Part shown: positions 1-13,099 of the stretch, in pieces
Layout of the letters: every line of letters begins with the position of its first letter
Position numbering within the stretch: the first letter of the stretch is position 1
NCBI GenBank assembly: GCA_034336665.1
Contig: JAPFBE010000003.1
Span: forward strand, 35,376,360 to 35,440,359
Reading direction: 5' to 3'
Length of the DNA: 64,000 nt
Source: Luscinia megarhynchos
Taxonomy: Eukaryota > Chordata > Aves > Passeriformes > Turdidae
Notes under the pieces: generated by a model
The model's input: the letters and a program-made list of their open reading frames with translations, nothing else
Told to the model about the DNA's origin: nothing
Databases searched by the model: none
Position numbers and translations under genes: made by a program

Positions 1-3000
1 CAACAGTTAAGTAGTTAGACAAGAAGAATGCAGAAAAAAAGCAGGAGACAACGATTTATATTCTATATATTCAAGGTAGTAGTAAAGGTTTATTTCAGCA
101 AGTGCCACCAAAAATAAATTGTTTCTGAGCCTCAGCCTAAAATGTGGTGCAGCATAGCATCTGTGCATAGGCCAAATCTCTGATCATAGATGGTTATTTC
201 TAAAAACAAACAGAGGTGAGAACACCAAACAGCTCGTTAAAAACATTGCTAAATTTTTATAAACTAAGCAAATGCAAAAGAGACAGTTAAGAGTTTTGTA
301 TGTTTGGGCATATTATCTTTCATTATATTCATTAAAAATAAGCTATCTCCCTTTCCCAAAAGTTACTGATTGGAACCTGAGGAATGAACCTCACCCTGAA
401 TGTTGAATTCCAATTACATTTGGAAGTGTCTAAACAATTTCTTTGTTTATTTCTTTATGGAAGTTGTTCAGATTTACTTTGATTATATGTGGGTTTTATA
501 TATACACATATGCACTTCTAAATAATGTTATGCTTTTTAGGAGAACAAAAATATATTCTTGTAAATATATATTTTTCACTATGCCAAGGTAGTTCACAGC
601 ACAGAGAACAGCTGAATTTTCTGTCCTCTTGGTTTGCTATTTGTCTTGCCAAATATGTAGTGAAAATGTAATAAGGGGGCTCGGTGAGTGGATTTTAAAT
701 GAACTGACAATTTGAGCTTTGAATGATCACTGTTTTGTGACTATTTGGGGAACATGACTGCTGGAATTAAAAATGGATAAAGACAAAACTATTCTCCTCT
801 GACAAACCATTCTCCTAAAGAAATTGAACTGTGTTTTGTTTTTTTTTTCCTCCTCAGCAGAGAAATGATACTTAATCCATCGAGATGTAAAAACTCTATA
901 AAAGAGACTCTTTACAGAAGCACTTAGGTCACTAGGTTAAAGAAAGTGAATGGTATTCCTAATGGAAGATAAACGGTTGCCCTGTGGGGTTTTATCTGTC
1001 ATACTAATCTCAAAAAGCATTTCATATAAAAGTAGAGTTAAAAAGACTGTTAAAGCAAGCTTCTCCACTGCAGTAAACTAATACCTGTGGCTTACCGCCT
1101 CTGCCCTACATATGTGAAATGTTTAAAATGTTTGGCAGGAAGCTTTTTCCCACATTTGGCTAGGCATACTCAGTGAACCCAATGTGAGATAATCCAAAAC
1201 AATTCAGGTTCAACAAAGGTTGGGAAAATATTATAGCGGACATAAAGCTTTGATGGAAAGCTTCTTTGATCTTGAGATTATAAAATACACAATTCCTAAT
1301 CTGACAAATTTTTAGCTGCAAAGCAGAATATCTAAACATTCCTCTTTTGTCATAACAGTTTAATCCCTTAAGAATGTGATTTAAACCATTGGGGAGCAAA
1401 GGTTACCACAAGATTTGTATGAAAGAGGAAACCTGCCTCAGACACCTAGATAGAAAAATGTGAAGGCCATTAAATTATATAACTAAATACTATCTGCAGA
1501 TTGGCACTGCCAGGTCACCTTCAGTTCAAGCTGTGTCAAATATCTCTTGTTCCAAAGGTACTTGTTCCCTGAATGAATACTGAAGTACTTATGATTATTT
1601 TGAACTTTGGATTTTGTGTTCAAAATGACCCACTTTGCCATGCATGAAAAATAACATCAATACTATAAGTGCTTAGATAGCAAAAGTTATAGGGGAGAGG
1701 TTTTGTTCTGGGGTTGTTTTTGAGGGAGGAGGACACTGAGCATTTCTGATGTATTTATTAATCTCATTAAAGGTATTGCTTCTTCCTAATAATCTTTTTT
1801 AGGACCATATACTATGAAAAATCTGCTACTAACATAAATAATGATTTTAAAATTAAAATCACCCTCACGAAGCATTGCCTACCTGTTAGGACAGCAATTC
1901 TTCCAAGGAAGCATGATCAGCAAAAGCAAATACAAAATTATCTTGAGTTATACACACCATGATTCAAAATTGCAAGTCACATGTAAATTCATGCACTAGA
2001 GTTCATAAAATATGGTTTTTTTGTGCTGATATACCACAAATCATTAAACATTAATTTGAGCACATCTAGCAGAGCACTAGGCGGCTTCTAATGGCTTTTA
2101 AAGTCAGTTGGATCAGACTTCCAGCTTTGTATTTAGAAAAAAAAATCAAACAACAAAACTCCTATTTCTTTCCTTTCTGAAGCTGAAAACAAAGTTCATC
2201 CATTTTGTTTGAAAAGCCAACAAGTAGAAATTTAATTCCATGGTGATTTCATTTCCATGGATCTGCACATTAGTTTGTGTCACTAATGTTTGCAGCTAAA
2301 TATCTTTATCCAAACTCCATTCAGTTTTTAGCTTTTTTAACAAATTGTTCCCTACCCTATAATCATGTCTGATAAAGAGAAAAAGTCTGGGAGCAGAAAA
2401 CAGGGTTTGAAATAATGACTAGAATGCGGTTTTTACAGTCATTATACAAAGGAATATAAATAGTGATGATTAACACACGGATTGTCAATTTAGAAAGCAT
2501 AGCCCAGTACAATGTTGTACTACAAAATGAGGAAAACATGGATCTTTGTGGCAGAGTTTTTTACAGTAACTGAACTTTTGCTTATACTTGGGCAGAAATC
2601 TTCCCATTCAGTGGGGAAAATATAATGTTGATAAGACTGAATCTCCATAATCTCAAATTGAGAAGACATCATAGCAGTAACAGTGGATATTTCAGTTCCT
2701 GACATTGTGTTGCTTCTTATGTTTCTTGTTCCTGCATAAATGATAAAAGTATTTGGTTTTTCCCTTGTCCAAATGTGCAACTCTCTCTTAATCACTCCCA
2801 AATCTTCACAAAAATTAATTTTAACAAAAAATCCTCAAGAAAAATCCCACATATACCCAACAAAACCCACACAAATTTTGGTCTGTCATTATGTTAAATC
2901 CAGTGAAAACCACCTAATAGGTGCAAAAGGAGAGTAAGCTAGGAAGAGTAGTGCCCTAATTTCACAAACTTCATTCTTTTCGCAAACAAATGTATATTTG

Positions 3001-5800
3001 ATTAGAAATAGCTTTTTAAAATTAGCTGCACACTTACTAATCCTTCTGGAATCACAGCTGATCTTCTCCACATGCCCTGTAACTACAAAATGAGGCTTCT
3101 GACCCAGTGTAGGGTGGTAGGATCATTGCTCCTCATACACAAAGGTTGAATTAAGGACATGATATTCCTTGAGTTCTATAGAATTTGCAGGACGTGGCTC
3201 TGCCTGGCTCCTTACCTTCTCAGGCAGACATTATATGCAGGGATTATTCAGTTTACAAATCTTTTCCCTAGAGCTTTTTTCTGTTTCCTGGCAGTGTACA
3301 ATTCGGATAATTAAACTGTATAGACTTCCATATAAAACTAGACTAATATTATGACAGACATTGTTTATTTCAGGGGGCAACACATTTATCATTAAGATCT
3401 CCCTTTACCATCTTTTAGGTCTCTGAAATGTTATCCATATTTCCAGATTCCATGATTCTGCGCTTCAGCAGAACAATTTTGGATGTACAGTTGTGTGCTG
3501 ATATAGCACAATAAGAAAGTCCCATGACATTAAAAACATATTTGCAATGTGTTTCCTTCACTAAACATCATTACAGCTAAATGGAATTGAGAGAACATAT
3601 GATTTCTTAAAAAAATCGGAAAGAATTTTTGCACAGTGTATCCATTACAACTTCTTCATTTCAGCCACAAAAATTATTTACAGACGTTCCATAAAATATT
3701 TACATAATGTTTTCATTAAATATGTTGTTATTAATATCCATCTGAATCAAAGAGTAGACACGGGGGAAAACCTGGGAGAGAGAAACAGGGAACTAGGAGA
3801 ACACTCATGCTGAAACAAGCTACATACACCCATGTGACTGACCCAGAAACGATTTAGTTGTTGCCAGTACAGCTGTCTTTGAAGTCAGCCAAACAACCAT
3901 GTTCTCCTGCCAAAAATAAAAAAAGAAAGAAACCTTCACAATTTGGCATCAGTTTTGCAATCAGTTTGTCACAGTTCCAGAGAAGCTATTTTAATTTTTA
4001 AAGTGGCTCTTCTCTGATCTTCCATTCTTATCTGTTTAACACAGTGTCTTGAACAGTCTTTACTTCCCTGAGAGAAATCTCTTCTCTATGTATCCTCCTT
4101 CAAACTTACCTTTGCCATTCGCTGTTTCCCGTTCTTCCACTGATATGGATGCATTTCATTGTCCAACTTTTGTCTTCACTCTCAGGACAGATCAGTAAAA
4201 TAAAACCAAATCTCTCTTATGTTAGATTCCATCTGTCTTCAGTCTCACAGTCTTTTGAAAGATTTCTCAATATCTCATCATTTTGCTTATGGTTTCTTGA
4301 TATTGTCAGATCATTTTCAACTGGATTTCTGCTAAATATTCCAGTGAAAAGTCACAAAATCTTCCTTTTTTCAGAACATGCCTTTGTACTATCAATTGCA
4401 GACTGCTATTTCCTTCACTTGAGAACTTGTTATAGTCCTAATGCACATTATGCTATTTAGTGATCACTTTCTTCTCCCATCCCAAATCCTTCCTGTCTGC
4501 TGATGTGCTGTGCAGCTGTAAATCATCACTAGGATTTATCTTTGTTTTTGTTTAATTATGCTTGACAGGTTTCTTTTTGTCTTAGTTTTCTTCCAGTTTT
4601 CCTGTTGCTTTATTCATAATTTTCTCAATCTGTTGTCTCACCTGGATATTGAATTTTGAACCCAGACTAGTTTATATCTGTATATGAAAATAAACTGCCA
4701 TATAGTCTTCCTGACCAATATCTGTGCTGTATTACAAATAGTATTCTTAAGTAATAAGTTCTCTAGGATGTTCTTCTTTTTCTGTCTTATTATTGTTCAC
4801 TTTGTTCCCCCATCCTCTTCCACTCCAGCAGTTTTGTATCCTTGTCCTTGTAGGGATAATCTCAGAAATTTTAAACTTCTTATTTACGTGGAATTTATTA
4901 CACAATAACATTTTATCACACTATAACACTTTTTGCTCCTTTTAAAGGTCCAAAACATGACAGAACTGATGCAGTATCTCTGAAAGCCCTATGACTGCCC
5001 TGAGTACCAAAACTGGCACTACATGTATCTACATTCAGACACCTGAATGATTCCCTATGTGTCCAGTCCAAATCTGTTTTTAGGCTCCCTCTGTAGTCCA
5101 AAACAAGTGTTAAAAACAAGCATTGCCCTCCAGAGATGTACATTTCCTATTCATTGACCAGAAGGGAACCTACTCATTTTACTTCCAGAGAGGTCAAGTC
5201 AGTTCAGTGCATCCTGTGCTCATCCTGTGAACATCCTTCTAGTCATGGGAACAGTGGGCATTATTTTCTTCTCTGTGTCCTGAATGCCTGAAACTGCCCC
5301 TGATTATTACTATATTAATTTTATTTCAAATTTAAGATGGAAACTTTAACCTTTTGTCTAGCTCGTTCCAAGTGCTTACTAGTGTGAAAAGATATCAGGT
5401 ATCAGGATCAATGATGGAATATATCTTCCTGGATTTCCTCACTTTGTCAGAAACAGGAGTGATCTCTAATATTTGCAATATAGCAGGCTAAAGAAAGATT
5501 GGGTTATTCTAGAAAAAGATCACCAAAAGAAAGTTTTTTGAGATAGCTTAAACAAAGAAAATTATATTCATACTCCCCAGCTAACTCTGGGTTGGCTGAC
5601 AGGAAGCTCTAAGGAGACAGCATCGAATTTTTTTATTTTTTTTTTAATTTAAGATGGAATGTTAAATGAAGTCAACAACATTAGCCAGAGGTCGAGAAAG
5701 TCTGAATTTCAATTTGATGAGGTTGACACTCCATCATCTAAAAGACCAATATTGTAAACCCATGACTGCTCTCTCTCAGGAAGAATCAGTAACACAAAAG
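1..5800. other. Gene-free AT-rich stretch
   Basis: No coding gene, RNA gene or recognisable transposon is visible here. The sequence is AT-rich, CpG-poor and of mixed complexity, typical of avian intergenic or intronic DNA. The open frames present (up to about 100 codons, for example on the plus strand at 4149-4460) have no domain, no codon pattern and no splice context. A very good splice-acceptor-like tract (T-rich run ending CCTCCTCAG, 840-857) is present, but no matching donor was seen close behind it. A T-rich run lies at about 5626-5643. Confidence 0.6.
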
Positions 5801-5905
5801 GGTGAGCGTCATTCTTTCCCATTGATTTCAAATGGAAATAGAGGTGACTGCACCACAAGTACTGAGCACCTTACAGGAGCGGGACTCAATTTAAGAAAGG
5901 AGAAA
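5800..5905 (+). repeat. Possible ancient amniote repeat scrap
   Basis: The words CCCATTGATTTCAAATGG and, about 40 bases on, TGAGCACCTTACAGGA resemble a phrase I remember as recurring widely in bird and reptile non-coding DNA: a CATTGACTTCAATGG-type core followed by a CTCAGCACC-type core. I cannot name the family or its class. Similar but weaker wording occurs near 9240-9270 and 22250-22300. The resemblance is seen by eye only, and an alignment to an amniote repeat library would settle it. An 85-codon frame across it (5666-5923) is taken to be chance. Confidence 0.3.
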
Positions 5906-8900
5906 ATGAAACTAAAGTTATAAGAAAGCAGCCTGGAGGTACAGTTACACAAAATGTTCCAGGCAATAGGGTGCTGGGAAATAGAGAATGTTAGGTAGAT
6001 AGTACCTTTGTGGAGACCAGGACTTTCAGGAATCCCTGAGTACTATTGTCTATATATAATTATTTAATTATTAAATTACATCATTAACTAAATGTAATTA
6101 TTTGTGTGAAGAATATTCCTGGAATATGAGAACGATGCTTATAATTTCTTTCTCTGTAAGGACTAACTCATGATGATTTGTGCAGAACAAAGCTCATTTG
6201 GGAGATGTTAGGAAGTTGGGATATTTAAAAAATAAAAAAAGGTTTATAACCATTTTTATTGGGAAGGTGAATAAGGGAGAGAACTCCAGGGTATTTAGAC
6301 ATCAACTTTATTTTTAACATAGACATAAATACTTCTTTCACCAGAATGGACATGCAGATTAGGCCCAGAGCAAAACCTTTTTAGGAGATAAATGTTCTTC
6401 ACACTTGTTTTCCTTTTTTGCAGATGATGGCAACAGTGAATGTTGCCAGAGGTATGTGTAAAAACAACACTGAATCCAAATCTGAGACAAAGTGCCCCCC
6501 GTGGAAAAACTGGCTAGACTGGAAGAGGTTGGTTTCAGAGCTAGGCAGGAGGAGCATGAATAGAAGAAAGCAGCTGAGTAGGATAAAAGCTTCATCTGGA
6601 AAGGACAAAGGAATTATTTTGGAATTAGAACAAAATGGGTAGGAAACAGACTACGCAGAACCGCTTTAAAGGTCTAGTGTCAGAAAATAAGAAACAGATT
6701 TGATTAAGTGAGGCCAAGTAAACATTGTTCATGAAGAGAAAGGAAAAAAAATCAATACTACTGCAGGCAAATCTGCAGACTGGGGACAACATGAAAATGA
6801 AGAATCACAAAAAAATAGCATGGTCAGAAGGAGAGATGAAAGGGTATGTGTACAAAAACATCTGGTAATTACCTGCACTGTTCTTTGGAAAAGATAGACT
6901 CCTACTCAGACTTGGTGTGCCAAGAAGCTTATCAAAAGTTCATTCTCTTGACAATCTAAGTTCTTGCTAAAAGGCTATAATTGACTTCTGATAATTTTCA
7001 ACTGGAACCAGGCATAAGGACCAAGAAATATAAAAAAAAGAAAAAAAAATCAAGACGTGAAAAAACCGAAAAACCAAGACATGTAAAAAACCCAAAAAGA
7101 AAATGGAGAAATTCTTCTCAAAGTATCCACTCCAAAGCACTGCAACATTTTGTATCAAAACGTAAAACATTGGCCATTTCTCTTGGACAGGGTGAAGCAG
7201 GTGGCGTTTGGAGAAGATTATGACCATTAGGAGGACACAATCCCCTTCTTTTTAAGCATTTAAATGAAAAACTAAATATTAATAATAAGCATTCATTCCT
7301 CCTTTCACAAAATCTTTAATTCCTTGTAAATTTACTTTCAACTGTGCTGCTGTTAGGATAGTATTTCTTTGCTAATGCTTTCTAGCAAGAGTTATCTAGT
7401 GTTTAGTGTTTTTTGTTAGAAGTGAGCTGCTTCTTGTAGCTTCTCATGTAAGACATTCTGCTGGTTGGCAGGAAGCCTAAGACTTGGAAACTGTAGCTCT
7501 GCATTCAAGTCTCTTCCAGGAATCCAGTCTTTGGCTCTTTATCCTCTTTTTTGTGCTACTGATCCAATGACTTTAAATTGCTTTTTAAAAGTAATTTAAT
7601 GAACTAATAATGTTTTATTTCAGCTTGATATGCATTTGGTTGGTTTACTCAGGACACAGTTACCAAACATGACTCACCCCAGGATGATTATGTTTCGGTT
7701 TCAGCCAGGTGCACCCAGGACTTGGCAACCCTCATCCTGAAGCTGATGTCTGTGCTAATTCTGCACTTAGTGACCTTCACAATGTGGGTGTTTGGAATGA
7801 TTCTGTTGGCACAAATACAAATTCTCTCATACAACCATCTGTTCCTTGTGGAGAGGAATTTTCAACAGGTATCTGGGATGTTTCATCTACAGCACTCAGT
7901 TTTCAGCACATCTCCCATATTTTTGGTGGGAAAAGAATGCCTTCACTGCCTTGCAGAAGGTAGGGCCACCAGTGACATTTGGAGACAGAATCCTTTATTG
8001 GTCTTAACTGTAATGGGAATCTGCTGAGCACTTCCTCATGACACTTCAGAACAACCTCAAGGCTGAAGCTTAGCCTTTCAACCCCATAATCCTTATTATT
8101 CCCATTCTGCTATCACATATCCAGCTTCACAAACCCCATGCTTACCTGCCCTGTGTCTGAAGATGGACCAGGACATGGCCAGTTGATGACCAGGAGTTTT
8201 GCATTATTTGGGTATAGCATAGTGTACCCAATGATAGTTCTGCTCGAGTCTCTTTGATACCCCATCTTAGGGAACTACAAACATCATTCACAGAAATAGG
8301 AATACTTATTTTCCTTAATTTGGCCTACTTCAAACAACCAGGCATGGAGAAAGGTTTTCATTTTTCTCAATTAACTATAAGCCTAACAGCTAGTTGCTAA
8401 TATAAACCTTAGAGGATTCCTGTTCCACTGGAACCAATGCAGGCATCTGTGCTGCATCTGTTTTAAGACAGATATACCAGTATAGAATGACATTTTTGCT
8501 TAGTATATGCAGGTTAATTTCCTTGAGGTCATTACTGATTTTATATGCTCTATGGAGACTTCCTGCTCTTCAGAAATTGCAGCACAGTTTATCTACCACT
8601 TAAACACACTGAAAGAGGAAAGCAATGTTTTGTATACAGGAACAAGTTTTTTTCAATCTTCAGGTTTAAAAAAGAAAAAGGGGGGAAAAATCACTCTCAT
8701 TTGAATATTGAAAATGAAGGATTCTCTCTGCAATAGGAGATAGACTAGCTCACATAAAGCACACATTTGTAAAGAAGATAAACAGAGATCCCATATGGAT
8801 GTTCAGAATCACAGGTTACACGACAATGACTTTGAAACAAATATTGTCATTTATGTGGTGCACAGGGGACCTTGCAGTAAGATTTAGTGATTACAGCAAC

Positions 8901-9110
8901 TTCTCTTTCAGTTCTTGTAAGAGACTTTCTATTTTAAGAATTTATCTTTTGGGAATAAGTACGTCTTCCTTTTTAATTCGTTCAGGGTTCTAAGGCTTAA
9001 AAAGGCTTTATTGGTGAGGAGGGAGAGGAATTATGCTGTCTTATGATATAGTTTGCAAATAAATCCAGTGCATGGAAAAACTTTGAAAATATAGTTCCAT
9101 GTACCTCATC
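5906..9110. other. Gene-free AT-rich stretch with A-rich tracts
   Basis: No gene is supported. The stretch holds one spliceable short segment (6424-6451, listed separately), an A-rich low-complexity tract at about 7030-7075 that creates a lysine-rich frame, and a slightly more mixed section at 7640-8040 with overlapping frames of 84 and 101 codons. That last section could be an old unrecognised repeat. It shows no protein domain, no polyadenylation context and no splice pair that I would trust. Confidence 0.5.
6424..6451 (+). other. Exon-like 28-base segment (candidate)
   Basis: A long pyrimidine tract ending TTTTTTGCAG lies immediately before this segment, and GTATGTGT follows it directly, so both splice signals match vertebrate consensus well. 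Two frames are open. The first begins with ATG ATG right after the acceptor and reads MMATVNVAR. The third reads DGNSECCQ. At 28 bases it would be a microexon. Such acceptor-donor pairs also arise by chance many times in 64 kb, so this is a candidate only. No partner exon is identifiable. Confidence 0.15.
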
Positions 9111-9131
9111 TCATTTTGATTTGTGTTTCAG

Positions 9132-9319
9132 GGATTCTCCCTTCCAGTTTAGTGTGCTACACTCTATACAATGATATGAAATTTAAGGATTCAATCCAAA
9201 TTGGCCCCCAACGTCAACTTCCATTGTTGTCAGATGACTTGGAGGTGCTCAGTGCTCTGCAGAAATTATCACAGCCACTTGATGCAGAGTCTCTGAGTTC
9301 TTCTGCTTCTTCAGCTTAG
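9132..9319 (+). other. Exon-like segment with short open frame (candidate)
   Basis: A good acceptor (TTTTGATTTGTGTTTCAG) precedes this stretch. From 9134 one frame stays open for 61 residues to a TAG at 9317-9319. The C-terminal part is acidic and then serine-rich (SDDLEVLSALQKLSQ, ending SSSASSA), and the stop comes just before a reverse CR1. It could be a terminal exon. Part of it (GGTGCTCAGTGCTCTGC) also resembles a dispersed amniote repeat phrase, which argues for decayed repeat instead. No domain is recognised and no upstream exon can be assigned. Confidence 0.12.
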
Positions 9320-9321
9320 AT

Positions 9322-9595
9322 TTCACAGAATCATTGAGTCACGGAATCATTTATGGCTAACTGTTAGGACCAGGAGTTCAGCCATTTACCCAGCACTGCC
9401 AAGTCCACCACTAAACCATGCTCCTCAGAAGCACATCTACACATCTTTTAAATACCCTCAGAGATGGTGACTTCACCACTTCCCTGGGCAGCCTGTTCCA
9501 ATGTCTGACAACTCCTTCAGTGAAGAAAATTTTTTCTAATATCCAACCTAAACCTCTGCAGGCACTACTTGATGCCAACTCCTCTTGTCCTAAAT
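9322..9595 (-). mobile_element. CR1 LINE, 3'-end fragment
   Basis: This is the reverse complement of a chicken-repeat-1 (CR1) non-LTR retrotransposon 3' end. The plus strand begins with the repeated TCACAGAATCATTGAGTC-type terminal motif, then runs through the usual antisense blocks CCCAGCACTGCCAAGTCC, CACCACTTCCCTGGGCAG, CCTGTTCCAATGTCTGAC and AATATCCAACCTAAACCT. The copy is truncated at its 5' end, as nearly all CR1 copies are, and covers only the end of ORF2 and the 3' UTR. It matches the expected wording closely, so it is a fairly young avian subfamily. A 74-codon plus-strand frame across it is antisense and spurious. Confidence 0.93.
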
Positions 9596-12500
9596 TTCTT
9601 TCTTATTTCAATCCTATTAAAAATGTCCTGCTTTATGTGTAGTTTTTCATGTATTTATTTATGATCTTATCTTTGTAGCAGTTAAATTCTTTAATGTATT
9701 ATTTTTGGAGACAGCTGGCATAAAGAATGATGAGCAATGTAAGAGTCTTAATCAGGGAAGTGTCTCCAAGCAGTCATTGGTTTTTTTCACAGATAAATAG
9801 TAGTTCTTTCTGCTTCTTCTCTTAACCAGAGGGATGCAGGCCAGTTTCAAATAAAAAGACTGTACTTATATCAACCATAGCATAATAGTGAAACTAATAA
9901 ACATTTTCAAAGTATGGCCCATCCAGACTTTCTCATTTTCTTTATGTTATTTAACTGTTTAGAAGGTTTTAGGGCTAGAAAGATGGGGAATCAAAATCAG
10001 TATAAGCTGCAAATCTGAGTAATCAATGATGCACATGCTCCTTATGTCCATAGCACTTCATTGCAAGTGCAGTAGTTGGGATAAAAATCTGCTGACAGCA
10101 TCTTATGGTGCTTCATCAAAATTCCACAAGTGCAGGAATGTATTCTGCAAGTGACACCCTACCACTGGGACTCTGGGAGGTTAAAAATGTGCTCCCCTGG
10201 AAAACTTTGGACTTCTGGAAGAATTTGTCTAAACCCTTCTTCTGCCTAAGAAGGTATTAAGAGAAATGGGAGGTCTACAGGGTTTAGTTTTGTTTTCTTT
10301 CTTTTAGTGTTTAACAGTACATTTTAATGGCATCATGTTTGCTGCAGAGACAGAAGAAGGCCTTTCTCTTTTATTATATTAAATATAATAAATAATAATA
10401 TTTATTATATTTCTGGAGAGAAAAAGATATTGCAGAGAACTAAGAGGTGAAAGAACTGGTAGGGATTTTCTCTGTCTGACCCATGATCATGTGGAAGAGA
10501 CACTCCAACACCAACTACTAGCAAGCCAGAAGGGTCGTGGCACTGCCCTCATATTTCACAAATCTGCTTATCCTTTTGTCCTGTTTACTTTTTAGCCATA
10601 TCTTGCTGTTCTGCTGTTTCTACCTGGTTTTTTCTTCCATCATTTCAGCTTATTTCTTTTCCATTAAAGGCTTAAAATTGAGTGTAAGACAGGGAGGCAA
10701 TCTTAATTATCAATACACAAAACAGAGACCAGGAGGTGACTATTTCACAAGGCACACCACTGTTCTTACAATCAAAAATGCTATTCTGAGCATTTGTGCT
10801 TCTGAATCCTGTAACTGTAGGAGCAAGAGTGGGACATGAATTCATGGTAAGGTGGCAAAGAGGAAGAAGATACTATGAGAATTCATCTATAAAACAAACA
10901 ACAGATTAAAAAAACATTAAAAATCCAAGCAAGACCAAAGGATTACTTGAGAAGGGTTCTCAAAACACATAAAGGAAAGCTAACTGTGCTAAGGTCCAGA
11001 AATAGACAAAAGAGTTCTATTGGTCATAATTTCCTTTGCTACAGGAATGCTATTTTTGAAGTCTAATCTGTTTAGCAGAGTCACCATAAAATGCTAGCTT
11101 AGATGAAAATCTTCCCATGGCATAATGAGAGAGATCAGGGAGACAAGTGGATGCCACTGGGGATGTTTCCAGTATAAATCATATTTTATCTCACCTAAAC
11201 TGTGAGCCTGCAACTATAAACTCCATAGGCTAAACAAAATATTGGTGTTATCCTGGTCTGCACATGGTTCAGAACAAACACTTAGACAAAATTAATTCGT
11301 GCAAATTGGCAGCAACTGGTTACGAATAGCCTGCATATTCTGAATTTGCATAATACATAGATGTACTTGTAACATAAATACAATGAAATACAACAGAAAG
11401 AATAAAACAATACGTGGCTGCAGTAGATAATAATGTTGAAAATTTCACTAAACACACTGTCATTTAGACAACAAACTCCTGATGTGCCTTATTGTCATTT
11501 TTGCTATATACAGCTTACCTACATGAGTATCCAAACGTGACTGCCACAGAAGCACAGACAGCAGAGATGTCACTGCCTAGCCATTTGTCAAGATCCAGCA
11601 AGGAAGAAATCTGGGTCATTTGGATAATTATCATTTGAATAATCATTATCATTCCAGACAGCTCAGTGTGTTGCCTCAGGCATCTGAGCAATTTCACCCA
11701 GACACCTCAGTCCTGTAAAGCACAGAAAAGTATTTTGTGAACTTAACAGAACTTGCAGGGGGAAAAAAAGTCCATTGGATTCCAGATATAGTCTAACTTT
11801 TCTATACATTTTCAGAATATATAGAAGTTTTATAGGGATGGTTTTCTAGTCATTGCCCTTATGGTTGGTAATAGGTAATAACCTTGCTGCAGGTCGCATA
11901 ATGTTAAAGACAGGCAATTATAGAAGGTTCTGCCTGAAAAGGAGAATGATCTGAATATGCAAATTTTGAACCAAGACAAAAGACCAGGAAGAGTCAGAGA
12001 AAAATAGTCACTTGGTACATCCATAAGCTCCTTAGAACAAGAGAAATAAGTTAAAAGAGAGATTAGAAGGGGAAAAAAGGAAACAAAGTGAAAAATACCA
12101 GCAGAAGAATGAAAAGGAATACAGTCAGCAAAAGAAGCACATCTCTTAGAGATGCTTAGCTGCACCTCTGAGCAGAAGGTAATTGCCAGTGAATAAAAAG
12201 AGCAAACTGGATGCCAAGACAAAAAGCAATGATGGAGCACCAAGTGCTTTGGTCAATATATTTGTAAATCTGCAGAAAGTCCCAGGAGGAAGAAAAACTC
12301 ATCCCACTTTCTATTTCTCAAAATGGTAATCTTCTCATGATATACATTTTCACTTAATTTCCTGACAGAAAAGAAATGCAACCACTCCTACAGGTTGCTA
12401 GACAAATGAGAATTAACTGGGTTAGCTGTATTTTAACATACACATACAAATATATGCCAATAAACAAGAAAATATTAAAAAGAGCATTGACCAATTAAAT

Positions 12501-13098
12501 TAAGTTATCTCTGGTATGGTCAGTTAAAATTAATTCTGGCACTAGAGGCAACCTGGAGTTTGTCCTTGTTGTGCTTTGAAGTGAGAACTTAGAAAACAAT
12601 TTCTTCTTCAGATTTACCAGGAGCTAACTAAATACCTGGGGTTTTATTGGGGGAGACGTAGGTATTGTGGTGTTCTTGTCATGGGTGCCATTTATATATT
12701 AGACAAAACAATAGTCTGACTTCTATAGGGGCAGGAAAGGGAAAATGGAAAAGCTGTGCTCTGTTGGTTTTTGGCAACAGGGAATTATTAACAAATAAAG
12801 AAAGCCAGCTAACTTTCATTTAGAAAGAATTTGTATTGAGCAGTCATGAGTCTGGCATGAACACTTCAATTTAACCACTTAATTTATAGCATTTGACCAT
12901 GAACTTTGCCAAAGTTTTTGCTACCCATATAAGCATTTCGGGTCTCAAAATATTTCCAAATATATTCTTCTGGCAATCACTTTTAAAAGGAACCCACTAC
13001 TGTGTTTTTAAACTTATTTGATTCATATGAAATAGTATTTGTTGCTCTGAACTACTATTGCAGGTATTCTGGCTGACAGCTGAAAATACCACACTTTT
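9596..13098. other. Gene-free AT-rich stretch
   Basis: No gene or recognisable transposon is seen. A short AT palindrome lies at 10371-10391. The minus-strand frame at 11830-12243 (137 codons) falls in a segment whose plus strand is purine-rich, which removes stops on the opposite strand and yields a Phe/Ser/Leu-rich translation without any domain. The plus-strand frame at 10537-10839 likewise has no family resemblance. Confidence 0.55.
10371..10391. repeat. Perfect AT-rich inverted repeat
   Basis: Arms TTATTATATT (10371-10380) and AATATAATAA (10382-10391) are exact reverse complements separated by a single base. More AATAAT/ATTTATT sequence follows to about 10412. Such tracts can extrude as hairpins and are common in AT-rich vertebrate DNA. 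No function is inferred. Confidence 0.7.
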
Positions 13099-13099
13099 T

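Noticed and set aside
11830..12243. 137-codon minus-strand frame
   Set aside because: The plus strand here is purine-rich, which suppresses stops on the minus strand. The translation is Phe/Ser/Leu-rich with no domain or splice support.
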